Positions 34,242 through 43,513 of a DNA stretch of 64,000 nucleotides are shown here, piece by piece (the first letter of the stretch is position 1; each line of letters starts with the position of its first letter). Made by a program: the position numbers and the translations under genes. The notes beneath the pieces were generated by a model. That model was not told the origin of the DNA. It searched no databases and saw only the letters and a program-made list of their open reading frames with translations. Location of the stretch: positions 62,001-126,000 of the forward strand of contig LADP01000013.1 of assembly GCA_000961575.1 (NCBI GenBank), written 5' to 3'. The DNA comes from Peptococcaceae bacterium BRH_c8a (lineage in GTDB: Bacteria > Bacillota > Desulfotomaculia > Desulfotomaculales > Desulfallaceae).

Positions 34242-34340
34242 GACAGGGGCAGGGCAGACAAGGGGACAGGGACCTGTCTGGTTAACACCAGACAGGTCCC
34301 TGTCCCCTTGTCTGCCCTGCCCCTGTCCCCTTGTCTTTTT
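34242..34340. repeat. Palindromic repeat, 41-bp perfect hairpin
   Basis: Arms 34242-34282 and 34287-34327 are exact reverse complements around a TAAC loop, with the ACCTGTC variant of the core and an added GGGGCAGGG unit. A further half copy ends at 34337. It separates the convergent MalT-like and trkH genes. Confidence 0.92.
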
Positions 34341-34343
34341 CTC

Positions 34344-35789
34344 TTAGCAGGTGCGCCAGAAGCGGACGCTTAATACCACTAGCACGGTGTAGATTTCTAA
34401 GCGACCCACCAGCATGCACAGAGCCAGAAGTATTTTACCCAGGTCGGGAATAGCGGCGAAATTAGACATTGGACCCACGGCACCAAAACCGGGGCCGATG
34501 TTACCCAGGCTGGCTGCAACTGCGGTCAGCGCACTGAGCAGGTCGAATCCCATTGAGGCGATAACCAGGGTGCAGCCCAACAGGATGGCAAAATATAAGA
34601 AGAAAAAGGTCTGCACACTGCCCACCAGTTCCTCGGGGATTACATTACGACCCAGCCGCACCGGAATTACAGCTTTGGGATGAATAAGTCTGGCAATTTG
34701 TCTGGAAGCGGTTTTAAACAGAATCAGATAACGTACATTTTTCATACCACCGCTAGTGGAACCCGCGCATCCGCCAATAAACATGAGCAGGAAAATAACA
34801 GCCTGGCTTAAAAAAGGCCATTGGATGTAGTCAGCGGTGGCATAACCAGTGGTGGTGAGGATGGAAACGGTTTGAAAAGCCGACTGCCGGAATGCTTCTT
34901 CTGCGTTATAGCCCAGCGAAGCTATTAGGTTGGCTGTGATTAACAGGCAGGCGCCAGTAGTTATAAACATGTACAAACGGGTTTCCGGATCTTTAAGATA
35001 GGAGCGGAAATCACCGCGCAGGGCAAGAAAATGCAAAGCAAAGTTCATGCCGCAAATAAGCATGAAAAATATAATGATGTAATGTACCACCGGGTTGGCA
35101 AAGGCACCCACACTGGCGTTATAGTTGGAGAATCCGCCGGTGGCTACAGTGCCAAAGGTTTGAATAATCGAGTCGAACCAGGACAGCCCGGCTATTTTTA
35201 GGGCTACTATTTCAGCCACCGTGATAATAATGTACAGCTTATACAATTCGCGGGATGTCTGCGCCACCCGGGGCAGCACCTTGTTCTTGGTCGGGCCGGG
35301 CACCTCGGCCCGGAACAGTTTCATGCCGGCTATTTTTAGTGACGGGATTAGGGCCAGGGTAAGCACAATAACACCCATGCCGCCCAGCCAGTGCGTTATA
35401 CTGCGCCAAAACAAAATGCTTTGGGGCAGTATTTCTACGTTTGTAAGCACTGAAGCGCCGGTGGTGGTGAACCCCGACATAGTTTCAAAAAAAGCATTGA
35501 CTAAACCGGGGATAGCCCCGGACAGTATAAAGGGCAGGGTGCCAAACAGTGCCATGAACAACCAGCCGGCAGTGGCGATAACAAAACCTTCCCGGTAACC
35601 CACATCGTTGGATTGCACTTTAATACGGATTAGGGCAACGCCAATTAACCCGATTACAATTACCGAAATAATAAAAGCCCGGTAAGCGTTCTCGTGTAGA
35701 TACAGGGCGATACCCAGGGAAGGCAGCATGGCAACGGCTTCACATAATAACACTAGACCAAGCGAGCGTAAAACCAGTGCTTTATTCAA
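34344..35789 (-). CDS. trkH: TrkH-family potassium uptake permease
   Basis: A 481-aa membrane protein with four M1-P-M2 units. The selectivity-filter regions are visible as FETMSGFTTTGASVL, TFGTVATGGFSNYN, SILTTTGYATADYIQW and NIGPGFGAVGPMSNF, each with the filter glycine. It conducts K+ (or Na+) inwards and is normally gated by a TrkA/KtrA protein, which is not in this window. ATG at 35789. Confidence 0.92.
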   Translation of the reverse strand: MNKALVLRSLGLVLLCEAVAMLPSLGIALYLHENAYRAFIISVIVIGLIGVALIRIKVQSNDVGYREGFVIATAGWLFMALFGTLPFILSGAIPGLVNAFFETMSGFTTTGASVLTNVEILPQSILFWRSITHWLGGMGVIVLTLALIPSLKIAGMKLFRAEVPGPTKNKVLPRVAQTSRELYKLYIIITVAEIVALKIAGLSWFDSIIQTFGTVATGGFSNYNASVGAFANPVVHYIIIFFMLICGMNFALHFLALRGDFRSYLKDPETRLYMFITTGACLLITANLIASLGYNAEEAFRQSAFQTVSILTTTGYATADYIQWPFLSQAVIFLLMFIGGCAGSTSGGMKNVRYLILFKTASRQIARLIHPKAVIPVRLGRNVIPEELVGSVQTFFFLYFAILLGCTLVIASMGFDLLSALTAVAASLGNIGPGFGAVGPMSNFAAIPDLGKILLALCMLVGRLEIYTVLVVLSVRFWRTC

Positions 35790-35956
35790 GCTATTGCGCC
35801 TCCAAGACCAGAATTAGATGATGCTCACAAGTTAAGTATTTAGTGAGAGCATGAAAACAGTATAGTGCATGAGTATTCTTTTTACAATCTGCTTTTATCA
35901 CCAGCTTAAAATATTATATGGTTATACCGTTAACTCAGTAAATGGTACAGCGTCGT

Positions 35957-36009
35957 GTCATTCTGAACGAAGTGAAGAATCTAGATCCTTCGCTAACGCT
36001 CAGGATGAC
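35957..36009. repeat. GTCATTCTGA-type inverted repeat, copy 2
   Basis: Starts GTCATTCTGAACGAAGTGAA and ends CTCAGGATGAC. Upstream ATACCGTTAACTCAGTAAATG matches the flank of copy 1 (ATACCGTCAACTCAGTAAG), so the repeat unit is larger than the hairpin. No gene in this 348-base gap. Confidence 0.8.
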
Positions 36010-36060
36010 AGCTCTCCCCAATGGGGTTACTGAGTAAAGGGAGTAATCATGAAATATTAA

Positions 36061-36100
36061 AGTGCTTGCCATAAGTATGGCAAGCACTAATTACATCAAG
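36061..36100 (-). terminator. Hairpin terminator downstream of the DUF169-CoaE gene
   Basis: AGTGCTTGCCATA (36061-36073) pairs perfectly with TATGGCAAGCACT (36076-36088). On the minus strand it is followed by TTTAATATTT. Confidence 0.7.
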
Positions 36101-36137
36101 GCACCAAAAAGGCGCGTACTAAGGGAACTGTTTTGTT

Positions 36138-37553
36138 TTAAGCGTGTTTTTCTTGCTGAATTTGTTTTAGCTTTGCCCAGAGTTCATCAACCTGCTTTTG
36201 GGTTGCTGCTAACTCACCTTCATTGTTAATGACATAGTCGGCGTAGCCAACCTTTTCTTCAATGGGCAGTTGGGCCTTTAGCATGTTGGCCGCTTCCTCC
36301 CGGCTTATCCCGTCACGCTTCATAAGCCGCTCGATCTGTAATGCGCCAGGAATATAGACAAGCATGAGCTTGTGGAAGATGTACTGGAGGTTTAGTTCAA
36401 TCATCAGCGGTACATCCACCAGTATAATGGCATTAGGATCTTGGGCCGTAATCTCGTTTAACTCTTTGGCAAATTCTTCATATATCCGGGGGTGGGTAAA
36501 ACTCTCCAGTTTTTTCCGTTTCTCAAGATCCCGGAAGATTAGTTCCGACAGCTTTTTGCGATCTAAAGCCCGGTCATCCTGAAGCACTTGCTGGCCGAAA
36601 TAAGCCACAATGTCCTGCCAGGCCGGCTCATCCGGTTCGACTACCTTTCGGGCCAGCAGGTCGAAATCGATTACCGGGGCCCCTTTTTGCTGAAGCATCT
36701 TCACCACCGTGCTCTTGCCGGTGGCAATGCCCCCGGTTACGCCAAGCAGCAAGCGGTTATCCTGGCCCCGAAACTGCTCCAACTGTCCCATGCTGCCGTA
36801 GGAGCCGGGAAAAGCCTGCGCCAGATCCTGTTCGGCCCCGGCATAGCTGATGGGGTAACGGACGCCCCGGCGGTACAGGGTTTCCAATCCCCGCAAGGCT
36901 TTTTCCATCATGTCTACCGGTACCGCCATGACCAGGTCTTCGTCCTGAGCATGACCGTAGCGCCGCTCGCCATAACAGGGAATGGTTAGTGATGGTTTGC
37001 CGGTCAGGTAGCACCGGGCAATGGCATCGGAGCAGGAAGATTCGCCGACGCAGTGAAATTGCATTGTTTCGTAGTTTTCAAACTGGAGCGCGTTAATTAA
37101 GAGCATCATTTGGGCCGGGTTGGCATAAAACAGTACGATATCGGGCTCAAAAGGGTTGTATACCAGGGGAGCCATAGCTACCGCTTCGTACTTACCCAGC
37201 GGGAGACGGGGGATGGAGGCTTCATACTTCCTGGCGTCTGCGCGGGTTTTGACCCAGACGATGCTGCGGAAGGTGCCGTCTTTGTGTACCTCGGGAATGT
37301 CTTCCAGACCCAGGATGGAAGAACAGGTGGGGGTGAGGAAGTCGGACAGTTCGGCGCCCACTGTCCAGTCGAAATTTCTAACCAGCGTGATCATCTGGCA
37401 GAGGGTGGATTTTTGGGCTACCCGGCGCAGGAACGAAATATTATGCAGTTCTTCTTTGTTGGCCAGCATTTTAAAAGCTACCGGAAACGACTTTAGCCGC
37501 ATCAGCAGTTCCATTCTTCGGACAATCTTTTCCCAGTCTCTTTGGGTCTGCAT
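36138..37553 (-). CDS. DUF169 - dephospho-CoA kinase fusion protein
   Basis: 471 aa in two parts. Residues 1 to about 250 are a DUF169 domain (LCQMITLVRN, cysteines in TPTCSSILG, SSCSDAIARC and TIPCYGERR). Residues about 265-470 are a CoaE-like P-loop kinase: GVTGGIATGKSTVVKML (Walker A), FDLLARKVVEPDEPAW, and IILVDVPLMIELNL. CoaE makes CoA from dephospho-CoA; normal bacterial CoaE is a single domain of about 200 aa. The fusion to DUF169, a domain of unknown role often near Fe-S or formate genes, is unusual. It is the last gene of a three-gene minus-strand set. Confidence 0.85.
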   Translation of the reverse strand: MQTQRDWEKIVRRMELLMRLKSFPVAFKMLANKEELHNISFLRRVAQKSTLCQMITLVRNFDWTVGAELSDFLTPTCSSILGLEDIPEVHKDGTFRSIVWVKTRADARKYEASIPRLPLGKYEAVAMAPLVYNPFEPDIVLFYANPAQMMLLINALQFENYETMQFHCVGESSCSDAIARCYLTGKPSLTIPCYGERRYGHAQDEDLVMAVPVDMMEKALRGLETLYRRGVRYPISYAGAEQDLAQAFPGSYGSMGQLEQFRGQDNRLLLGVTGGIATGKSTVVKMLQQKGAPVIDFDLLARKVVEPDEPAWQDIVAYFGQQVLQDDRALDRKKLSELIFRDLEKRKKLESFTHPRIYEEFAKELNEITAQDPNAIILVDVPLMIELNLQYIFHKLMLVYIPGALQIERLMKRDGISREEAANMLKAQLPIEEKVGYADYVINNEGELAATQKQVDELWAKLKQIQQEKHA

Positions 37554-37575
37554 ATTTTTCTCCCTTCAGATAAAA

Positions 37576-38676
37576 TTATTTGTTTCTAAAAGTAACCGGG
37601 GAGTAACCTCCCTTTTTTAGCGCCTTAATAAGATCCTGTTCGTTTTGGATTAGGCCGGGGAACCGGGTGGCATAGTTGCCTACCTCACCGGGCCCATGAG
37701 CATCGCTGCCGCCGGTAACCGGAAGCCCCAAGCCTGCCGCCACCTGGGCCGCAAAACTGTTCTCTTCTTCTGAAACCTTACTGTTTAAAACCTCTACCGC
37801 ATCCACCCACTTAAAGACCGGCCTGGCCATAGCCTTTTCCTTGGTCAGACCCAGGTAACCTACGCCGAAGGTCAAAAAGCCTCTAAAGGGATGGGCTACA
37901 ATCATAAAACCGCCTGCCTGCAGAACCTTTTCCCTGAGCGCTTCTAATTTGATTACACCCTTGACCTCTTCTTCAAGGCCAAAGACCAGGATATCTCCCT
38001 GTTCGGTAGTTATTTCGTTGCCCCTCAAGATCAGAAAATCATGCTTTTGCCTTAAATCTTCCACCTGATTGGGCGCCCATAAATGGTTGTGGTCAGTTAA
38101 GCAAATCCCGTCCAAGCCAATTTCTTTAGCCTGTTCAATAAGTTGCTCCACAGAGATGGTGCTGCAGGGTGAAGCAGGCAGGGAATGGACATGAAGGTCG
38201 ATTACCATGCCCCCGGTTACTTCCGGCCCGGGTGGATGATTCTTTTCCTGTACCGAGATGGCTGGTTTACTTTTGCCGAACAGCTCGTCGATTTCGATAT
38301 CGGGCGGCTTTTCTTGGCCTTCCTCCTGCAGAATCATTGTAGCGGCATCTTTTGCGGTTTGGCAGCATTCCAGGATGAGGTCGGCAAAATGTCTGCATGC
38401 CTTGCGGCCCACAATCTTTTGTACTTTGCGGGTAAAGTCCTCCTCATTCATCCTAAACCCCACGGCCTCTTGCAGAAAAGGTATGGCCCGCGGGCACTCC
38501 GAATTTTCCATCCGGTTCCATTTGCCTCGGATGGCCAGAATCTCCAAATTAAAAAGTCCAATGTCCAGGTCAACCTCAAAACCGTAAATATCGTCTTCCA
38601 GGACTCCATGTACCGCTAGAGTCCGCCCGTCTTTTCTATAAACGGTGGCCAGTTTATTGCGTGTGAATTTAAGCAT
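37576..38676 (-). CDS. DUF2889-like domain fused to a PHP phosphoesterase domain
   Basis: 366 aa. Residues 1 to about 120 look like a DUF2889 domain (FTRKVQKIVGRKACRHFADL and following Cys-Cys pair), similar in position to the neighbouring gene. Residues about 155-360 form a PHP domain with metal ligands in IDLHVHS, LTDHNH, RGNEITT, VAHPFRG and GGSDAHG. PHP enzymes hydrolyse phosphoesters or nucleotides such as 3',5'-bisphosphates. It lies between a DUF2889 gene and the DUF169-CoaE gene with gaps of 16 and 22 bases, so one operon is likely. The substrate is unknown. Confidence 0.8.
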   Translation of the reverse strand: MLKFTRNKLATVYRKDGRTLAVHGVLEDDIYGFEVDLDIGLFNLEILAIRGKWNRMENSECPRAIPFLQEAVGFRMNEEDFTRKVQKIVGRKACRHFADLILECCQTAKDAATMILQEEGQEKPPDIEIDELFGKSKPAISVQEKNHPPGPEVTGGMVIDLHVHSLPASPCSTISVEQLIEQAKEIGLDGICLTDHNHLWAPNQVEDLRQKHDFLILRGNEITTEQGDILVFGLEEEVKGVIKLEALREKVLQAGGFMIVAHPFRGFLTFGVGYLGLTKEKAMARPVFKWVDAVEVLNSKVSEEENSFAAQVAAGLGLPVTGGSDAHGPGEVGNYATRFPGLIQNEQDLIKALKKGGYSPVTFRNK

Positions 38677-38692
38677 GGTTACCTCCGTAGAT

Positions 38693-39193
38693 TTAGTTCT
38701 TATCCAGTTCCAAGGACTCCATGAGCGGGCTGTCCGGAGTTAGGGCTGCGCAGCTGTTATACAACCGTGGGTTGGCCTTCACCATGTTGGCAAAAAACAA
38801 TTTTTCTCCCGCCTTATCTTGGGGGGCGTTGAGGAAGACGTCCCTGGCAAAGGATAGAATAACGCCATTGCAGCATTCATCCAGCAGGGTGGCTACTGAT
38901 TCGGCATAAGGTACATGTTCCACGATGCTGCCGATGATCTTTCTAATCCCGGGACCCACCCGGGAACCGGCAACCTTTTGCAAATCATCCAGGATGATTA
39001 AGTCTGTACCCTGGGGGGAGCGTCTAATTTCACCTTTAGCCTGAATTAGTTCCAGGTCGGGAAGTTTGACCATAATCTCCACATAGGCATCCATTAGGTT
39101 ATCTTGCACCCGGCAGGTTGATCGTATGGTCTGGTCATCCACGTGTTCGATACTGGTGCATCGATTTCTTGAAAAACACAGTATATCCGCCAT
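38693..39193 (-). CDS. DUF2889-family protein
   Basis: A 166-aa cytoplasmic protein, first gene of the DUF2889 / PHP / DUF169-CoaE set. It shares with the next gene an N-terminal beta-rich part and a C-terminal helical part with paired cysteines (LLDECCNGVILSFARDVFL). No catalytic motif is recognised. The conserved company of a CoA-biosynthesis-like kinase hints at a role in acyl-CoA metabolism or its control. The assignment to DUF2889 is by pattern and is moderate. Confidence 0.6.
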   Translation of the reverse strand: MADILCFSRNRCTSIEHVDDQTIRSTCRVQDNLMDAYVEIMVKLPDLELIQAKGEIRRSPQGTDLIILDDLQKVAGSRVGPGIRKIIGSIVEHVPYAESVATLLDECCNGVILSFARDVFLNAPQDKAGEKLFFANMVKANPRLYNSCAALTPDSPLMESLELDKN

Positions 39194-39338
39194 GCTTAAT
39201 CGCTCCTATCTACTTTCTGCTATTAATTGATTATAAACAATGGCTGTCGCCAAACTGTCGCCAAACTATACAGTTTGGCTAGTTCCTGGTATTATTTTGT
39301 TACACGATTATTCCCTTTACCCAGTAATCATAAAAGTT

Positions 39339-39398
39339 GTCATCCTGAGCGTAGCGAAGGATCTAATCTTTAAGATTCTTCGCTGCGCTCAGAATGAC
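39339..39398. repeat. GTCATTCTGA-type inverted repeat, copy 3
   Basis: GTCATCCTGAGCGTAGCGAA pairs with TTCGCTGCGCTCAGAATGAC at the other end. It lies inside the open frame of the following gene and encodes VILSVAKDL, the usual false translation of this repeat, so that frame must start later. Confidence 0.88.
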
Positions 39399-39479
39399 AG
39401 ATTCGTTGTATGCATAGCAATAACAGGCTTAATGACGAGATTACCATTCATAAACATGGGCCAAGGTGGTGACAGACGG

Positions 39480-41621
39480 GTGTCGAATAGACAGTTTTCA
39501 GATCTAACGCCGGGCACGCTGGAAATATACTTGATGGGTCCGCCGCATTTAAAATATAACGGTACGCAAGTGGATCTGGCGCGTAAAAAAGAGCGCGCCC
39601 TGCTTTTTTACCTGGGTATGGCCGACCGGATGGTGGCCAGAAACGTGCTGGCCGACTTGCTGTGGGGCGGCTTGCCGGAAGAAAAGGCCCTCCACGGTTT
39701 AAGCAACGCGGTATATAGGATTAACCGCAGCATTACCCCGGCGGCACCAAATCAGTCTACGACGCTGCTGACCGGTTCCCGGGACAGCGTTGGTTTTAAC
39801 CCGCAGTTTCCCGTATTTATTGATGCTTTGGCTCTCGAAGTACTGGCCGGAAACGGGCGGGAAGAAAACCCCGCCAGTTTGGAAGAAGTGATTACTCTTT
39901 ACCGCGGGGATTTTCTGGAAGGATTTTTTATTCGGCAGGCAGATGAATTTGAGAAATGGTCTCTGGAACAGCGAGAACGCTTACAGGTTAATTATCTGTC
40001 TGCGCTGTACCGGCTGCTTCACCGGGCTATGGAAGCAAAAGACTATAATAAAGCCCTGGATTATGCCCACCAGGCCTTGAATAGGGATGAACTGCAGGAG
40101 GACATCCATTGCGTAATTATGCAGCTGCACTGGTTATCCGGTAAACGGGCGGCTGCCCTCCGTCAGTACCAGGTTTGCAGCCAGCTATTGCGCAAGGAAT
40201 TGGGGGTCGAACCCCAATCCAGAACCAGGGCGCTATACGACCGGATTAGCGCCGGCGAAGCGGCGGACGGCGCGGGTGCCGCTCCGCCGGCGCCCAGTGC
40301 TAAGGAAAATAGCCGTCCGGCCGGGTTCCTGTTATCCGTTAATGAAAATCGCGGCCAGGCCTTTTTTAACCTGGGGGAATATGACCGGGCTGCTAAGGAA
40401 TTTAACAGCATGCAGCAGTTGGCCGCCGGCGCCGGGGACACCCAACTGGGCAGCAAGGCCACTTACTTACTGGGCCTTACCAACCTGTGCAACCGTGATT
40501 TTAGCCCGGCGGAAAAAAACCTGGCCGGGGCCTACCAAACCGCGCTGGCGGGTGGGGACACGCGCCTGGCTGTTTCTTGCGTCACCGGCCTGTCCCTTAT
40601 GTACAGCATGGCTGGCCGGTTGGAAGAGGCTAGAAAGTTCAGCGATTTGGCACAAAAGCTGGGCCGGGAAACCAACGATGACGATTCCCGCTGCCACGCT
40701 CTCATCGATATCGGCCGGCGATTGCTTTTGAAGGGCCGGGCTTCTACCGCCGTTGCGGGGTTGGTGGAGGCTCTGCTGCTGTCGCAAAATGCCAGGCAAA
40801 TTTTTAATGAGCTGTTTGCCCGGTTTTTTCTGGGTCTGGCCTACGCCGAGCAAGGCAGTTTTATGCCTGCCATCGAACAACTAACCGTTAACTTGGCACA
40901 AGCCCAGCAAGTTGGCAATTCCTTCATGCTGACCCGGTTGCCCAATTCTATCGGCTACGTCTACCACGAATTGGGTGACCTGGACAGCGCGGCAGCTTGG
41001 AACGAGCGGGGAGTTGAAATATGCCGGCAGTACCCCTGGCCCGAGCCGCTGGGTTACTCACTGGTTAACCTGGCCTTTGACTGCCTGTATCTGGGGGACC
41101 AGGGGCGGGCGCGTTCGTTATTGCGGGAGGCGGAGAAACTGGCTGCCCGGGATACCAAGGTCACCTGGCGCTGGGAGAGCCGCGTGTGGCTGGGTCTGGG
41201 TGAGTTGGCCCTGCAGGAAGGAAACGCACCACAAGCCCGCCGTTACTACGACCGGGCTTATAGTTGTGCCAGCCAAACCAGGGTGCGCAAGAACGTAGCC
41301 CGCTCGCTGCTTTTCCAAGGGAAAATTCACTACCTGGACGGCGCCTACGACGAGGCCGCGGCGAGTGCCAGTGAAGCCCTAATCCAGGCCGGGCATCTGG
41401 AAAACCCGCTGCTGTTGTTTTACTGCCATGAAAGCCTAGCCGCCGCATACCGCGCGTTGGGTGCAAGCGAGGTGGCGCGGCGGCACACGAACCTGGCCGC
41501 CGAAATAGTAAAAACAATTTGCCACCAGTTGGAAGACCGCCAAACCCTTATTTTTAAAACAAAGCTGCACAATAGCAGCATAAATGGTTGGGGATCTCGG
41601 GATATTACTAGAAGAACTTAA
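39480..41621 (+). CDS. BTAD/TPR transcriptional regulator (SARP-like)
   Basis: About 713 aa. The N-terminal winged helix (LEIYLMGPPHLKYNG ... ALLFYLGMADRMVARNVLAD, LSNAVYRINR) is followed by a bacterial transcriptional activation domain (YRGDFLEGFFIRQADEFEKW ... QLHWLSGKRAAALRQYQVC) and then by many TPRs to the end. Such regulators are ligand- or protein-controlled activators. The frame is open from 39240, but the first 60 codons run through a GTCAT repeat. GTG 39480 with AAGGTGG upstream is the best start; ATG 39432 and 39456 lack ribosome sites. The targets are unknown. Confidence 0.8.
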   Translation: MSNRQFSDLTPGTLEIYLMGPPHLKYNGTQVDLARKKERALLFYLGMADRMVARNVLADLLWGGLPEEKALHGLSNAVYRINRSITPAAPNQSTTLLTGSRDSVGFNPQFPVFIDALALEVLAGNGREENPASLEEVITLYRGDFLEGFFIRQADEFEKWSLEQRERLQVNYLSALYRLLHRAMEAKDYNKALDYAHQALNRDELQEDIHCVIMQLHWLSGKRAAALRQYQVCSQLLRKELGVEPQSRTRALYDRISAGEAADGAGAAPPAPSAKENSRPAGFLLSVNENRGQAFFNLGEYDRAAKEFNSMQQLAAGAGDTQLGSKATYLLGLTNLCNRDFSPAEKNLAGAYQTALAGGDTRLAVSCVTGLSLMYSMAGRLEEARKFSDLAQKLGRETNDDDSRCHALIDIGRRLLLKGRASTAVAGLVEALLLSQNARQIFNELFARFFLGLAYAEQGSFMPAIEQLTVNLAQAQQVGNSFMLTRLPNSIGYVYHELGDLDSAAAWNERGVEICRQYPWPEPLGYSLVNLAFDCLYLGDQGRARSLLREAEKLAARDTKVTWRWESRVWLGLGELALQEGNAPQARRYYDRAYSCASQTRVRKNVARSLLFQGKIHYLDGAYDEAAASASEALIQAGHLENPLLLFYCHESLAAAYRALGASEVARRHTNLAAEIVKTICHQLEDRQTLIFKTKLHNSSINGWGSRDITRRT

Positions 41622-41673
41622 AGGAATAATTAGATAACATCAATTAGTTAGCCTCAAGAAGGGAGCCATCAAT

Positions 41674-42129
41674 ATGATGGAGCGGGATCGTCTAACGCGG
41701 GGTTTTTATGCCGGGTTAGGAGCGACTGTTCTACAAAATGTATGGAGTTTTCTTGCCTATGCCGTTGGGCTAACCACACTTCGCATGGCTGACTGGTCGG
41801 CCATAATCATTTTTGGGAGAGGCGGACCTTTTTCCACGGCTGAGACATTGTTTGGTCTTTTGGGCCACCTGGTATGGGGCGGTTTTCTTGGCATCGTTTT
41901 TGTGTATTTAATTCCGCACGTAAAGCACCGGCACCTCACCTTAAAAGGGTTGCTGTACGGCTGGTCTATATGGTTCTTTATTTATAGTCTGACACTATTA
42001 TTCAGCGTAGAACCTACATTAAATCTCCCTTTATTGACACCAATATCCGACTTTATCGGAGCGACTATTTACGGCCTTGTGCTAGCCTGGGTCGTGAATA
42101 GCTTAACAGAAAAAGAACCCTCAATATAA
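41674..42129 (+). CDS. Four-helix membrane protein of unknown function
   Basis: 151 aa with four membrane helices (about residues 8-28, 60-82, 92-112 and 122-142). The layout and the GGFLGIVFVYLIPHV segment resemble the YqhR-like integral membrane proteins of Firmicutes. ATG 41674 has GGGAG nine bases before it. It precedes a DUF3231 protein gene on the same strand by 57 bases; both families are common in spore formers, but a shared role is only a guess. Confidence 0.65.
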   Translation: MMERDRLTRGFYAGLGATVLQNVWSFLAYAVGLTTLRMADWSAIIIFGRGGPFSTAETLFGLLGHLVWGGFLGIVFVYLIPHVKHRHLTLKGLLYGWSIWFFIYSLTLLFSVEPTLNLPLLTPISDFIGATIYGLVLAWVVNSLTEKEPSI

Positions 42130-42186
42130 ATATTGTATCTTACAACCAGCAAAAATAGTTACAATTAAGTTAGGGGGCTTCTTTGC

Positions 42187-43164
42187 ATGGTACTGGAAAT
42201 AATTAGGAATAAAATACAAAAGCAAGAACTAAGACAGATTGATGCCCAGGAAGCGTTTAACTTATGGGATATTTTAAATTCTAAATACCATGAGATCGAA
42301 CGTTTACTGATCCTGGAGCATTTTGTGCATGATATAGACTTAAAATTACTTATTAGATACTTTGTAGGCGAACTCAATGAAAATGTTGCCATACTAAAGA
42401 AAGAAATGAACAAGTATAAAGTTACCGCCCCTGCTCCCAACCGGATTATCGGGCCGCCGCCGTGTAATATAGAAATGTACACCGACGAGTTTATTGCCGG
42501 CGAAATACTGTTATACATACAGGAACATATTGAAAACCTTTTAAGAACGCTGCGCAACAGTATGACCAATGATAGCATACGAACCGTGATAAGTAAGATG
42601 ACCAAGGATTCCATTGATAATGAAACAAAGATTGTTAATTATATGACCTTAAAAGGGTGGATTAAAAAATGCCCGCATTACAACAGTGTGCCAGCCAGCG
42701 TCGATGAGAAAATTAGCGCGGCAGAAGCTTACCACCTGTGGGATCACCTTTGTTTTCGTTATGATAATATCCAGCAAACCAGGTTTTACCTGGCTTATGT
42801 GCACGATATCGATTTCAGGGTTGTTCTGGAACAAGGCCTGCGTAAATTAACGCTGCAAACAGAGATGTTGGAAAAGGAAATCCAACACTTTGGTATCGTG
42901 GCACCTAAAAAACCCACGGATGTTATTATTTCCACCGGAAGAATGGACTTTATGGAAGACGATTACATGTACCGCATGATTTTGATCGGGCTGCAAGGGG
43001 CTTCCATGATCCATACACAATCGTTAAAGCAGTGTACTTATAACATGCGCATCAAAAATATATTTAAGAAATTACTTAAGGAAGAGATCGATATTTTAGG
43101 TAGGTACGTCAAATTCGGCAAGCTAAAAGGGTGGCTTTATCCGGGGCCGGCTTTTACCACCTAA
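42187..43164 (+). CDS. Tandem DUF3231 (CotF-like) protein
   Basis: 325 aa made of two copies of a helical, ferritin/CotF-like domain. Each half has the same plan: EAFNLWDILNSKYHEIE ... VHDIDLKLLIRYF in the first, and EAYHLWDHLCFRYDNIQ ... VHDIDFRVVLEQG in the second, each ending in a KGW motif (LKGWIKKCPHY and KLKGWLYPGPAF). DUF3231 proteins occur in spore formers and are thought to associate with spore coat or stress functions. A pseudogene scrap of a related gene lies at 19781-19886. Confidence 0.82.
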   Translation: MVLEIIRNKIQKQELRQIDAQEAFNLWDILNSKYHEIERLLILEHFVHDIDLKLLIRYFVGELNENVAILKKEMNKYKVTAPAPNRIIGPPPCNIEMYTDEFIAGEILLYIQEHIENLLRTLRNSMTNDSIRTVISKMTKDSIDNETKIVNYMTLKGWIKKCPHYNSVPASVDEKISAAEAYHLWDHLCFRYDNIQQTRFYLAYVHDIDFRVVLEQGLRKLTLQTEMLEKEIQHFGIVAPKKPTDVIISTGRMDFMEDDYMYRMILIGLQGASMIHTQSLKQCTYNMRIKNIFKKLLKEEIDILGRYVKFGKLKGWLYPGPAFTT

Positions 43165-43223
43165 TTTGCTGCAGCAACAATTATGGTGAGGCATTTGAGC
43201 ATCACGTTCCCTTAAAAATATGT

Positions 43224-43254
43224 AACCCTCAGGCAAATGTGCTTGGGGTTTTTG
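43224..43254 (+). terminator. Likely terminator of the DUF3231 gene
   Basis: AACCC...GGGGTT stem with an inner GCA/TGC and a following TTTTT. The rest of the gap to 43513 holds only AT-rich DNA and a weak CAAAAAG/CTTTTTG hairpin at 43441 that may end the MFS gene on the other strand. Confidence 0.6.
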
Positions 43255-43513
43255 TATTAGAAATAATTTTCCAAAAAAGGTTTTTGCTGTTTTAGATAGA
43301 ATTTATTATGTCATCTGATTTAGATTACTTTTATTATAAAAATCCAAAATTTATGGGTGGGGAATTAAAATATTTCGACGTTACAATGACTATTAAATAT
43401 AATTATTCCAAATATTTCAATGAGAATATAAAAAAAGACCCAAAAAGCACTTTTTGAATGTGAGGCAACCGCCCTCAAAGCCTAGTGACATCAATGTTCT
43501 GCACATTAAGTGA

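Noticed and set aside
39240-39479. N-terminal extension of the BTAD regulator
   Set aside because: It translates the GTCAT repeat (VILSVAKDL) and lacks a ribosome site; GTG 39480 is a better start.
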